Assembly: GCA_000349905.1 (NCBI GenBank)
Contig: KB722749.1
Location: 398,357-462,356 of the forward strand
Origin: Volvariella volvacea V23
Taxonomy: Eukaryota > Basidiomycota > Agaricomycetes > Agaricales > Pluteaceae
Direction: 5' to 3'
DNA: 64,000 nucleotides
Shown here: positions 54,633-64,000 of the stretch, piece after piece
Layout of the letters: each line of letters begins with the position of its first letter
Numbering within the stretch: position 1 is the stretch's first letter
Notes under the pieces: generated by a model
Databases searched by the model: none
What the model saw: the letters and a program-made list of their open reading frames with translations, nothing else
Told to the model about the DNA's origin: nothing
Position numbers and translations under genes: made by a program

Positions 54633-56600
54633 TCATTCATCCAGCTCGTCCTCCTCATCTTCCTCGCTATCATCATCCCCTTCCGCATCCCGGTTGGCAC
54701 CCGGAGCTTTGCCGCCAAGAAAATCCTGTTCCACTATGCCAACTGCCATGGCCAGAGCGGCTCGAGACATCTTGGGCATAGCACCTGGCCTCATCAACGG
54801 ATGACGAGCAGGATCCAAATCGCCCTCTTCTTCATCTAGTTCTTCATCGTCCACCTCACCGTCTCCTCTCCCGTCTACGACTACGCCTTCCCCATCACCA
54901 TCCTCGTCGTCTTCATCTTCATCGCTGCTCTCTCCTGAACCGACATCCTCGCTAGCGGCTTCATCAGAATCGGACCCAGACCCAGAACCTCCCTCCGAAT
55001 CAGAATCTGATCCGGAACTGTCGTCGGAACTCGACCCAATGAAGTCTTCGTCGTCATCGTCATCCTCGTCAGGTAGCTGGTTGATGGTTATGGGTCCGCT
55101 CCAAGTAGGTTTTTCCTTCATCTTTTCCTTCCCCTTCCCCTTCCCTTTTATATCTTCATAATCAACAGCCTTTCCTTTTCCCTTATCCAATGCTGTAGTG
55201 GCACTCGGGACGTCATCGTTTTCCTCTCCGGCCTGCCTTCCAAAGAGGTGACGATGCTCCTTGACCCAACGGTTTATAGGGTCTTGCTCCCGGCCATCAA
55301 TCATCCCAAACTCAGTCTCAATCCCCAAATCCTCTTCGTCTTCTTCGCCAGCCGCTTTGGCTTTACCCTTCTCCTTAGCACCAGCTCCAGAGTCGCCTAT
55401 CCCCTCATTAACACCCGACCCACTCTTCCTCGTCAAGAACACGGAACACGTTCTCCCAGTGGCGCTGAGAATCCTCACACCTTCATTCCTTCCAACGAGA
55501 TCCTCCACGGACCAGAATTCACATGGTTTGCCCTCGCCCCACAGTATCCCTTCGCGCATGAACCACAAGCTTCCGACTTTTGCTTGACGGTAAGCTTCGA
55601 TTCCGGGAACACCACCTCCACCGGGCGACTGCGCGCATGCGCTTTTGAACACGGAAGATGTAGGTTCCAAGAGCTGGACTTCGGGAAGGTGAGACAAAAA
55701 AGCGCGTAATACCGACTCTGTAGGTTCCCCCTTCCCAATGGACTTCTGTGTGGCTACCTGTTGTTCGTTATAAGCTGTGGTGTTGGTAGTTGAGGTAGCA
55801 GTGGCGTCTATGCCGAAGATCACTTGAGGGTTGTTCTCTTGCTGCTGTTGTGCAGCGGTTCCGGTTGACGTTCCACGCGTGGCAGCGGCGACTGCTCCTG
55901 GAGAGTCAGAGGAGATTATGACGACCGTCCAATGGGGTTTAGGCTTCCCACGTGTGGGAAGCAGGAACGCGCGGCGTAAGAGAGAACGAGGGACTGAGGC
56001 TTCGAGTTTTTCTGTAGAAGGATTGATAAACTGAATTGAGGACGCCGTGATCTTGATGTCGACCTTCCTTCGGACGGGCGATGTTGTGGAGATAGAGCGA
56101 AGCACGTATATAGGTCGCTCGTCGGGGGCGTGGTGCTCCGGCGTTGGTGCGGAAGACGGTAAAGTTGAGGACGGGGGAGGTCCATTTTGTGAGGGGCTGC
56201 CGTCTTCTTGTAGGCGTATTCGCTTGTGTGAGCTGGGGGAATCGACGTTCATAGCGGCACCATCTGTGTACACAACGCCATTCCCAGAGGCGCCCTCATC
56301 TTCTCGTGGTCTCTTAAACGCCATCGCCAAACCATTACTACTCGAGTGTGCTGGGGGGTGCGATGGTATATTTTGAATATTCTGTAGGGCCTGCTTTTGC
56401 TTTTCGTGCCATTTAGCTTGGTCGCTGGAGTGAACAGGATGGGAACTGGGGCCTCCTCCAGTAAGGAAACGAATGAGGTCGTCCAACGTTTGTGAGGCTC
56501 GAGATGGACTCTGATCGTTGATTAGAGCGTGAATATTAGTCTCGAGACCGGGAGGTAAAAGTGGCAGAACCGCGGAAAGGTAAGGTGTGTCGAGGGTCAT
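54633..56600 (-). CDS. RTT106: Rtt106-type histone chaperone, 655 aa
   Basis: Binds newly made H3-H4 and helps deposit it on replicated or transcribed DNA. Single exon from ATG at 56600. The N-terminus (residues 1-65) is helical (YLSAVLPLLPPGLETNIHAL) as in the Rtt106 dimerisation region. A double PH-like core follows: PIYVLRSISTTSPVRRKVDI, SIQFINPSTEKLEASVP, KPHWTVVIISSD, AYRQAKVGSLWFMREGILWG, VRILSATGRTCSVFLTRKSG, IETEFGMIDGREQDPINRWV, EHRHLFGR. The C-terminus is a long acidic Asp/Glu/Ser tract, typical of histone chaperones, interrupted by the conserved block PGAMPKMSRAALAMAVGIVE. Longer than the yeast protein (455 aa) because of linkers and the acidic tail. Confidence 0.85.
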   Translation of the reverse strand: MTLDTPYLSAVLPLLPPGLETNIHALINDQSPSRASQTLDDLIRFLTGGGPSSHPVHSSDQAKWHEKQKQALQNIQNIPSHPPAHSSSNGLAMAFKRPREDEGASGNGVVYTDGAAMNVDSPSSHKRIRLQEDGSPSQNGPPPSSTLPSSAPTPEHHAPDERPIYVLRSISTTSPVRRKVDIKITASSIQFINPSTEKLEASVPRSLLRRAFLLPTRGKPKPHWTVVIISSDSPGAVAAATRGTSTGTAAQQQQENNPQVIFGIDATATSTTNTTAYNEQQVATQKSIGKGEPTESVLRAFLSHLPEVQLLEPTSSVFKSACAQSPGGGGVPGIEAYRQAKVGSLWFMREGILWGEGKPCEFWSVEDLVGRNEGVRILSATGRTCSVFLTRKSGSGVNEGIGDSGAGAKEKGKAKAAGEEDEEDLGIETEFGMIDGREQDPINRWVKEHRHLFGRQAGEENDDVPSATTALDKGKGKAVDYEDIKGKGKGKEKMKEKPTWSGPITINQLPDEDDDDDEDFIGSSSDDSSGSDSDSEGGSGSGSDSDEAASEDVGSGESSDEDEDDEDGDGEGVVVDGRGDGEVDDEELDEEEGDLDPARHPLMRPGAMPKMSRAALAMAVGIVEQDFLGGKAPGANRDAEGDDDSEEDEEDELDE

Positions 56601-59391
56601 CGTACTTGTCGATACTTATGGGCGGGCTGATAAGCGAGAGATTATATCTTGTACAAACACTTTGTCGTTATTCGTAAGAAATAGAGTCGTTTGGACAGTT
56701 GAAATTGAGACTATGGATCTGAACGGGGTTTTGGTCACAGGGGTGGAATATTCAGAAACGAGTGTTGAGCGCCCTTGTCCGCAACTGAATTTATTGGTTA
56801 GCTCGAGCCCCTTACGTGGAAACTGGTGGACGACAAACGTACCAGAGATTTTGAAGGATAGCGGGAACGACGAAGACGACCAACACCTGGGTCGGTGCTG
56901 AGGAGTTTGTGGGACCACCGCGGTCGTGTTTCTCCACGTGACCTCAAATGCGCGGCGCGCGTTTGACGCTGACCTGCGCACGATTGACCTCCCCAGGACA
57001 ATGAACACAAACCGGTGCATCCAGCCGCCACTATACCCCCGCGAACAGCAGTTCGAGCTCATAAATCATGCTGGCTCAGCGCAGAACCAATTACGGAGAC
57101 TTGGCTTGGCTTTGAAGCTCACCCCCTTAGAATTGGTACACATCCTGACATCCTCCGAGTCGGACAGGGTGGTAACCACAAAGGAGTTCACCTCCCTAGT
57201 GAGCGCTCTTGTACTTATCGCACATAACCACCTAATGGTTACTCAATGCGTTGTCCACTGCGACTCACCCCGAATGTTCAGCTGACCCTATCTCTTGCCA
57301 CTCCTGACAGCCAAGCTGAAAACGTTTCGCTCCCTTAGCTATTTGATTGACATGTTCTTCACTTTCCCCGTGCTGAGAAATTGTTTCCCCGCACAGAACC
57401 CTCCCGATCGCTGAGCACGATCCACATGCTCTTACTACCCAAAGACTCCGAATATTTGGGTCGCGTGGTCTTGTGAAATTCACAATCACAACCCCGCCTT
57501 GAGTTTCCCGCATGTTATACTGCTTTTTGTCCTTTGCTCATCCTACCCAGGTAACCCACCGTAATCCCTTCTGTGCTTCCTTGCGATTGGTAGAAGAAGT
57601 TCCTCCTTTCAGGAAACTAGGGAAGATAGCCAAACCCTATGTTCCCCTTTTTGCAAATACTTCGGGACCGGAGTTCGCTAGCCTAAGATTTGGACAACGC
57701 CACAGCCTTCATTACTGTGGCTCACAAAAAAGTACACCAAGGTACGGGGATTCTCATTATCACCTTCGTCCTACAACCACTGGCTGATGCCCTCGGGGGT
57801 CACAATTTGATATGAAGGTAGAACTTACAGTAGCCGACGTCCACCTATCGATTAAGCCGCACATAGTCTGCCATCGATCCGTGCTTTGTGAATAATTGTT
57901 TCCTTGTTCATGTGCGAGACTAGGACATTCTGGGTTTCGCTTTGCTGAAGGCTAAGGATGCCCTGAAGGTCAGTTACGGCGACCTTGTTCTATACAGATG
58001 GTCCGGGATCTTATCGATCTTACGTTGATGCTACGGTAAGGGTAGTGAAGGTGCCATTCCACCTCCCGTTTGTCAAGGCATTGGGAATTGGCGCTCGGTA
58101 TTTATATAAACAGACCACAGAATAACCCATTAGTATAGAACACGGGAAGATTACCTGTGCATAGCGGCTATGGGGCGTCTGCTTCCCGTATTAAACATAT
58201 GGTGAGCGTCAATTAATTTAGTTAGAAATGGTATTGATTGGTCACAGCGTGTCTGTGTAACTGCGAACTATATCCCTCAAATGACATACCTCCCTCCGGT
58301 GCCCGGTTTCTGTTGGATGTACAGTATAGCGTTCTATGAATTCATTAATGCATGCTCATCACTATAAATAATACCTCGGTTGATCTTGTTCACTCGACAT
58401 TGCCCTCTATGTCTTGCTCTTCCCACAGAGCTGTTGGATAGCACTTGCGCATTGATAAGTCAATAACTTTGGCGACGATGTCATCACTCTGACAGGTTGT
58501 CATATCACTCGCTAAAGCCACAGAGGAGGACGCCTTTGTTCCAAGCGAAATCCGGTCAATTTCGTTCGAGGCTCGCTAGGGCCAATAAATGAAGTCGACG
58601 ACTTTCATTTGCTGCACCACTCTAAAAAGTTATTGAATAGTAAGTGATCATATGGCTTTTCCTCCCTGCGAATATATTGGTCATTTGCCAGGTACAGTAC
58701 CTGAAAGGCTCTCCACAGTGATCCAGCCTATTGCATCATCTTCCGGCTGATAATGGCAGTTCCATAGCCATATCCGGGAACCTCGCTGATGGTTCAAATT
58801 TAGAGACGATGGGTTGACTTCGGCACAGTGGGAATGGTCAGGTTGTCGAGCTCTCCCGAGTCGTCTTTCACTTTCTAATAGGCATAGCCTTCTTTGGTCA
58901 TTCTATATATTAATAAATTCGAAGAAATGCGCAGCAGGGACAAGGTGCTTCAATTGAATTGACCTATGACGAAAAGCAGTGACGGCCTTCCTCAAAACGC
59001 GCGACAATCCTGCCTCGCAGAGTGTTGATCCTCATGCTTGACTCGTGTATGAGGAGATGCTATCCAGTGGTGGTGAAATTTTTGAGCACCCCAATACTTG
59101 AGAATTTCCGGAATGTCCGTGAAAGAGGATTGGCAAGGGAAATATTTTTGTCCCGACCTGTGCCCCCGCAATATCGAACGTTGCTCATTCCTTGGGAATG
59201 AGATTAAATAAGCGCAGGTTGTCCAGGGGATACATATTTTTGCCCCACAATGTGCAGTATTAATGTCAGGGTGAGTCATTCATGGAGAATATTTTGCATT
59301 ATAGTAGATCCTCGGACGAACGTTGGAATTTACCAACTCCTTCGTCGGTAGATAAGTCGAACCATTGGCAGCCCCCTTTCGTGCCAACAAC
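56601..59391. other. Largest gene-free stretch
   Basis: 2.8 kb between outward-facing genes. A 95-codon frame with ATG at 57001-57285 (MNTNRCIQPPLYPREQQFEL, then a Leu-rich helix-like part) is intact but has no family and no clear promoter; I do not call it. The region 57800-59000 is AT-rich and featureless. No long repeats or terminal inverted repeats were seen by eye. Confidence 0.4.
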
Positions 59392-61258
59392 ATGATCGGA
59401 CTCAACTTGGTTGTTGCATGGCTCAGTATTACACAAGCAGTTCAAGCCACTAGCAGGCAAATCCGCAACACAGGCGGGTCCGTCATCTTTGAAGAAGCTT
59501 GGACCATCCCTGACCTGATCAATGTAACGAGGCAGGTCAATCCGATTTCAAGACATCCCGACAACGCTGATATGTTTTATCCCCTATCCTAGTCTTGCGC
59601 CACTCTTCGGTATGTCCGATCCACACGTTAGAGGGCCGGTATTCCATGAGGTTGAGCATTCTGCCAATAGGTCAAACGAGCGATGAGCTGAGGTCTAACA
59701 TCCTTGACATTCATAACCAACGTCTCACCTTCATGAATGAAAACGACGTTGACTTCGTGAGTTGCATTCAAACACACCACACGATGTTCGCCGTCCTCAC
59801 CTCCTTTATAACACCACCACCCAACTCCATTGAGTTTCCTTCACGCCCTTCGCACATCACACAATTTCTGACTAACAAAACACTCTTATATATGTAATGA
59901 ACAGATGATCATCTCCTGCGCCCAGCCATGTGTTCAAGGAGTTTCCGATCCTGACGAAGCCCTGACGCTATCAATCAAAGTCAGTAACATTCTCGCAGCC
60001 CAGATCTCCAATAACACCGAACGGTTTGGAGGATTCGCGGCTTTACCGATGCACAACGCGACAGTTGCTGCGCAAGAACTTGAGCGTGCCGTCACCGAAT
60101 TAGGATTTTTGGGTAAGTCGAGGGGGATAATGTTACATTCAAACTCGATACATCGGCTGTTGCACTGACAGCTGTGTTGCAACTCGGAGAGGCTAATCCA
60201 TCGAGGGAATAGGTGCAATGCTCAATGATTACCAGCAATCAGGCTCGGATGATAGTATGTCTTTTAATCTATGCTGGATTCCATACTGGTCTTTGGGAGC
60301 ACGAGTTCGATACTAACGGCATTTCTACCTCCCTTTTATTGGTTTCATCCCTTGTTCGCAGTGGGCCTGATCTATTACGATCAGCCAGAGTTTGATATAT
60401 TCTGGAAAACTGTCACTGAGCTGGATGTGCCGGTATATTTCCATCCTCGATCAAACGTTCAGCAGCTTCAGACTGCTGAGTTTGGTCATGCCCGCTGGCT
60501 TGAGGGACCGGCACAGGAGTTTGCAGTAACTCTCTCAAATCACATTTTGGGGTAGGCCCCTTTCACTCTTGTTTGGAAGAACTTTTCTCATGTCAAATCC
60601 TATCTTCACTATCGTAGCATCATCACAAATGGGGTATTCGAGTGCGTTTTTCAAGTGCTTCTTTGTTCCTCACTTACCGCGGTATACCCCACCTATCGCC
60701 AACAGCCGCTTTCAGACTTTAAAGATCATTGTGGGACACCTTGGGGAACGCATTCCATCTGATTTGTTCCGAATTGATCAACGTACGTCTATCCACGGTT
60801 TACCTCACCGCCCGAACCTGTTCTCACAATCGGACACGCGTTCAAAATACTTCCGCCAATTGAATACTACTACTATGGAATCACCGCTCTTGCCTCGCAA
60901 AAAAACAACGAGCAGAGCTTCGTCGGCAGATAAATCGAGGACTACCAATGCTTAGAAATGTCTCGGACTACTGGAAAACTAACCTCTATGAGACGACATC
61001 GGGGAATTTTGCCACCGACTTGCTGAATTTCCACATTGGCCAAATTGGCTTGGATCGCATTCTGTACTCTGTGGACTATCCTTATGCATGTATCATTTTT
61101 CCGCATTTCAGACCTTACCTAATTGATGTGCTTTGGTCTAGGTGCCAATTGAGGAGGGTGCTGCATGGCTTCAGCAACTTTCGGAGACAATGAACCCGGA
61201 TGATTTCGTGTCACTCAAAAGAGGCCTTGCGATCGAGCTATTCAAACTCAATGGGTAA
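59392..61258 (+). CDS. Secreted amidohydrolase_2 family enzyme (decarboxylase-like)
   Basis: TIM-barrel metalloenzyme of the amidohydrolase_2 family, which includes gamma-resorcylate and 2,3-dihydroxybenzoate decarboxylases. The ATG at 59392 starts a signal peptide, MIGLNLVVAWLSITQAVQA. Blocks: SVIFEEAWTIPDLI (in place of the usual E-E-H-F), RFGGFAALPMHNATVAAQEL, VTELGFLG, GLIYYDQPEFDIFWKTVTEL, DVPVYFHPR, LKIIVGHLGERIPSDLFRI, LYETTSGNFATDLL, DRILYSVDYPY, then VPIEEGAAWLQQLSE and the end FKLNG. The metal-site or catalytic His (YFHPR, VGHLGE) and Asp (SVDYPY) are kept. About eight short introns. Likely acts on aromatic acids outside the cell or in the secretory path; the exact reaction cannot be read from the sequence. 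Confidence 0.8.
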
Positions 61259-61546
61259 ATTTGAAGGTTAAAAGTCTTGGTAGAGGAGTAGAGGAGATAG
61301 CACTCCGTTCGTTCTACCAGAGGACCTCTAATTCAATAATAAGTCCGTAATCCCCTATCTGACGGAATATCGTGGGAGACGACTCGGTCATGGCCGAAAT
61401 TTGGGATCACCGCGTTCAACTTTGCATTTTGTGGCTGAACATCATACCGCACCTTCTGCCTTGTGTCTTGAGAACATCCGTACGCTGCTGTCCTCGATTG
61501 CAAGCAGCTTCCAGGACTCGCATTTTACTCGTGGCTTATTCCTTGC
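61259..61546. other. Intergenic
   Basis: 288 bp between two plus-strand genes; the promoter of the pseudouridine synthase must lie here. Nothing else seen. Confidence 0.45.
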
Positions 61547-63154
61547 ATGAAATCGCAGACTAACCCAGCTCGAACACTTGCGGCACGAATATGGCATAAG
61601 CATCTGGTTCTATACGTGGATAGGAGGGTACTTGTCATCAACAAGCCCGCTGGCCTTGTCTGTCAACCGAAGCATGTAAGTGTCACCTAGCTTTTCCACC
61701 CTAGAATGCTTTGTCCACTTCGAAGGATGTCCGTCGGACTGGCAAGTCTTGTGCTGGGTCAGCTGAAAATGTGCTCCACACCAGGATTATAGTCAGAAAC
61801 AGGGTATTAAAAAATTCGGTGATGGTGGAAGCACGAGTAAGGGTGCTGATCCATTCAATCGCCTACTGAACAGTGCGTCATACATTTCGTGATTGAACGT
61901 GCTTGTCACTCCGCGCACTATTAACTACTGGCCTAATTGGTGCTTCTTTCTGGTGCTCTCCATCATTGTAGCATTGCAGAAGGGACTTGAGTTGGACTCT
62001 AAGCCATTTCCGGTTCACCGCCTTGACAAGGTGAATAGCCATCAATCAAACCACCTGCCACTGCTCCACTGCTACTCCCTCCCGATAATTATTGGTTGAA
62101 AATTCGGTGTAGACGGTGGTCGCGGTTGCTTTGCGTTGTCTCGCTACCTACGAATTCCAGACAGAAAGATCTGACAGCCGAGATTTAGGGTACGACCGGG
62201 TCGCTAGTACTCGCTCGAACACCCGATGCTGCGCGTGAGCTATCACGACAATTCCAGCAGGGTGCAATACAAAAGACTTATCTCGCTCTTGTTCGAGGAG
62301 GCTCTAGATCGTTTGGGGAAAGTTCAACGGGGACCATATGTGCTTGGATGAAAACAGACGATGGACATGTATCTTTGAGTCAAAACGACGGTAAAGGGAA
62401 GGAAACAGTCACCGGTTGGGAATTGATTGCTTCATCGGTACGTCATAGCGTGTGCTTCACCTGTTTTTCATTTAGGATCCCATACTAAGGAACTCATATC
62501 TTGTTCTGTGGTCGATTGCCATATGGTTTGGGTCTGGATTCGGGATAGCCACTAGCACCTTTGTCGTTGGTCAGACTCAGGCTATTGACTGGGCATAAAC
62601 ATCAACTCCGTGTGCTTGCTTCACACTGTCTTCACAGTAGGTTTCCACACTATCACCCTGAAAATTACTATGAATGAGTGATCGCTGACTCCAACCCTCT
62701 CCATTACGCTTTGCGATTCAGCCCCAATCCTAGGAGATAGACTTTACTCCAAAAGTCCCGTTTCGGAAGCGATACTTTCATTGACAGACGTTCCTGACGA
62801 TCGCATGTTCCTGCACGCCTCAAGCATATCCATGGTGGTGCGCTCTTTCATCTCCTTTTTTTTTTTATTCTTTGTTCGCACTACTTTCCCTTCGCTATTT
62901 TCTTTGTTATCCACTTCGAATATGATTGTGTTCACCTAATTGTACAGAGGTACAGACGTTCGGGACCAACTAAACGGCTCAACCTCGAGGTTCGCGCTCC
63001 ACTTCCAGCCGACTTTATGAAGATTTGTGAAGATCTTCATATGCCCGTCACTGAAGATGAAGCCTATGGAGGATTGTACGTAGATGGTACAAAGGTAGAG
63101 GATGGAGTGGTACCCGAACTAGATGGGCAATGGAATGGACCCATGACGGTGTAG
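61547..63154 (+). CDS. RluA-type pseudouridine synthase, probably mitochondrial
   Basis: Isomerises uridine to pseudouridine in RNA. Exon 1 is 61547-61675; at least four more exons follow, with introns of up to several hundred bp. The N-terminus, MKSQTNPARTLAARIWHKHL, is basic and amphipathic, as in mitochondrial import signals. Blocks: VLVINKPAGLVCQPKH (motif I), PVHRLDK with the catalytic Asp (motif II, near 62020), TGSLVLARTPDAARELSRQF, IQKTYLALVRGG, ICAWMKTDDGHVSL, VRLRLLTGHKHQLRVLASHC (motif III), PILGDRLYSKSPVSEAILSL, DDRMFLHASSISM. The last exon reads GPTKRLNLEVRAPLPADFMK and stops at 63152-63154. Resembles the 21S rRNA enzymes of fungi; the RNA target is inferred. Confidence 0.85.
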
Positions 63155-63483
63155 GACCAAGAGGGGAGAGGGGTAAGGGAAAAAGGTATAGTACAGCGCC
63201 TGGAAGGGAATTTCTAATTTTAAATAAAAATGTTATCCGCTGCTGCATGAAGTGGACCTCCCGTTTCCGTGGCATATGGTAAAATGAACATATAAATATC
63301 CTAAAATCAATAAAAGAAGGATATAGAAGTCTTTTTCTGCATGGGGGAGGGGGTTTAAACAATGTTCAATGAAAGGGAAAGATATAATGTTACACTATTT
63401 TCAAACTTCCAATTCCAGACCTTTGAATACATGACACCATGCACGAGAACGAAAGAGCGCTGTGAAGGGTAGGGGGAGCTCCT
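63155..63483. other. Intergenic, convergent 3' ends
   Basis: About 330 AT-rich bp between the stops of the pseudouridine synthase and the minus-strand gene at the right edge; AATAAA-like signals occur around 63223 and 63308. Confidence 0.5.
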
Positions 63484-64000
63484 TTATCGGGAGTGTGAGG
63501 ATGCCTCGCCGCTGGTCTCGGTTTTCTTCGTTAGTGAAGCGTTTAGTGCTTGACCGATGGCCATTGCCACACAACCGATTGTTTGTGCGGCATGGGAGCC
63601 GAGAATTGCGCTGCCTGCGGTGAGTGCTGGGTTGGCTGTGACGGCTCCTGCGCCCATGAGGATTGCGCTCAGGACGGCCATTGCCTTGGGGTGCTCGCCG
63701 GTCATGTAGTCGAGGGCAGTTGAAGCGTTCAGTAGCCAGACTGGGACTTCAACTAAAGCAAGAGTCAGTATCAGTTTGGGACAAGAGAGTGGATATTATT
63801 TACCTTTCTCCACGACCTCGTTACCCTCATTGGTACTACCAGATCTCGACCTGTGCTCCGACTTGTGCTCCTTCGACTCCTTCGACTTGTGCTTCTCAGA
63901 CTTGTGCTCCGAATCTCTTGATCCCTTGACACCTTTGGTCTCGATATGTTCCATAGGCTCAGGCTCGGCATGTGTGAACAGGGAAGAGAGGAAGTTGGAA
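63484..64000 (-). CDS. Unknown protein, C-terminal part (5' end outside window)
   Basis: Two exons seen on the minus strand. The outer one (from about 63808 to the window edge) is a Lys/Glu/Ser/His-rich repeat-like segment (EHKSEKHKSKESKEHKSEHR). It is joined by an intron of about 50 nt (GTAAAT donor, CTTTAG acceptor near 63754) to a compact hydrophobic end: VEVPVWLLNASTALDYMTGE, AVLSAILMGAGAVTANPALT, IGCVAMAIGQALNASL, then the stop at 63484. The Ala/Gly-rich end could be a membrane hairpin. The N-terminus lies beyond 64000. No family recognised. Confidence 0.6.

Noticed and set aside
57001..57285. 95-aa frame MNTNRCIQPPL in the gene-free stretch
   Set aside because: Intact, but no homology recognised, no clear promoter or introns; not distinguishable from chance.
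1..64000. tRNA genes, rRNA, CRISPR arrays, bacterial-type operons, transposon terminal repeats
   Set aside because: None recognised by eye on either strand; T-arm-like GGTTC sequences did not come with a foldable tRNA. A tRNA scan and a repeat-library search would be decisive.

Overview
This window is nuclear DNA from a filamentous fungus, most probably an Agaricomycete (mushroom-forming basidiomycete). The grounds are: genes densely split by short GT-AG introns (about 50-70 nt), pyrimidine-rich leaders, a Tay1/Teb1-type double telobox Myb protein, a Kin4-type kinase, a Rheb GTPase with a CaaX tail, a diflavin reductase (TAH18 type), an LCL3-type nuclease, an Rtt106-type histone chaperone, and families typical of wood- or litter-living fungi (GH3 beta-glucosidase, amidohydrolase_2 decarboxylase-like enzyme, F-box proteins). 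A run of 100 N at 30223-30322 is an assembly gap inside the diflavin reductase gene.

Layout, left to right. 1-5035 (+): C-terminal part of a double-Myb telobox protein with a very long disordered tail. 5866-12383 (-): F-box protein, small membrane protein (207 aa, three exons), secreted GH3 beta-glucosidase. 14879-19350 (+): 1371-aa CAMKL/Kin4-type kinase ending in a KA1 domain. 22846-23662 (+): a separate 166-aa gene that is almost only a KA1 domain and is clearly derived from the kinase tail. 24007-25971 (-): 654-aa protein with an integrase-type HHCC zinc finger. 27222-27616 (-): small GPI-anchored protein. 28365-29630 (-) and 29766-32162 (+): divergent LCL3 nuclease and TAH18 reductase sharing a promoter of about 135 bp. 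32500-33753 (-): F-box/leucine-rich protein. 34163-35989 (+): BAF60/Ssr3-type SWI/SNF subunit. 36551-39225 (+): BAR-SH3 protein. 39595-41138 (+): Rheb. 42415-43662 (+): decayed second copy of the F-box gene. 44478-46890 (-): orphan multi-pass membrane protein. 48579-about 49947 (+): nitrilase. 50711-52069 (+): AT-hook protein. 54633-56600 (-): Rtt106-type chaperone. 59392-61258 (+): secreted amidohydrolase_2. 61547-63154 (+): RluA-type pseudouridine synthase. 63484-64000 (-): C-terminal part of an unknown gene.

The genes do not form a biosynthetic cluster. Most are housekeeping genes for chromatin, telomeres, TOR signalling, Fe-S assembly and rRNA modification, interleaved with a few lineage-specific ones. 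The most unusual part is the kinase/KA1 pair at 14.9-23.7 kb. The C-terminal KA1 module of the Kin4-type kinase has been copied about 3.5 kb downstream into its own gene, with the intron positions and phases kept, but with no catalytic domain. An intron inside the kinase's own KA1 domain is a multiple of three and stop-free, so retaining it would insert a hydrophobic segment. Other points of note are the two F-box copies about 9 kb apart (one with two frameshifts), the integrase-type zinc finger in an otherwise non-transposon gene, and a nitrilase whose active-site loop is encoded by a 20-nt microexon.

Intron and exon borders were placed by eye from splice signals, reading frame and family conservation. 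Where the start or end could not be resolved this is stated.
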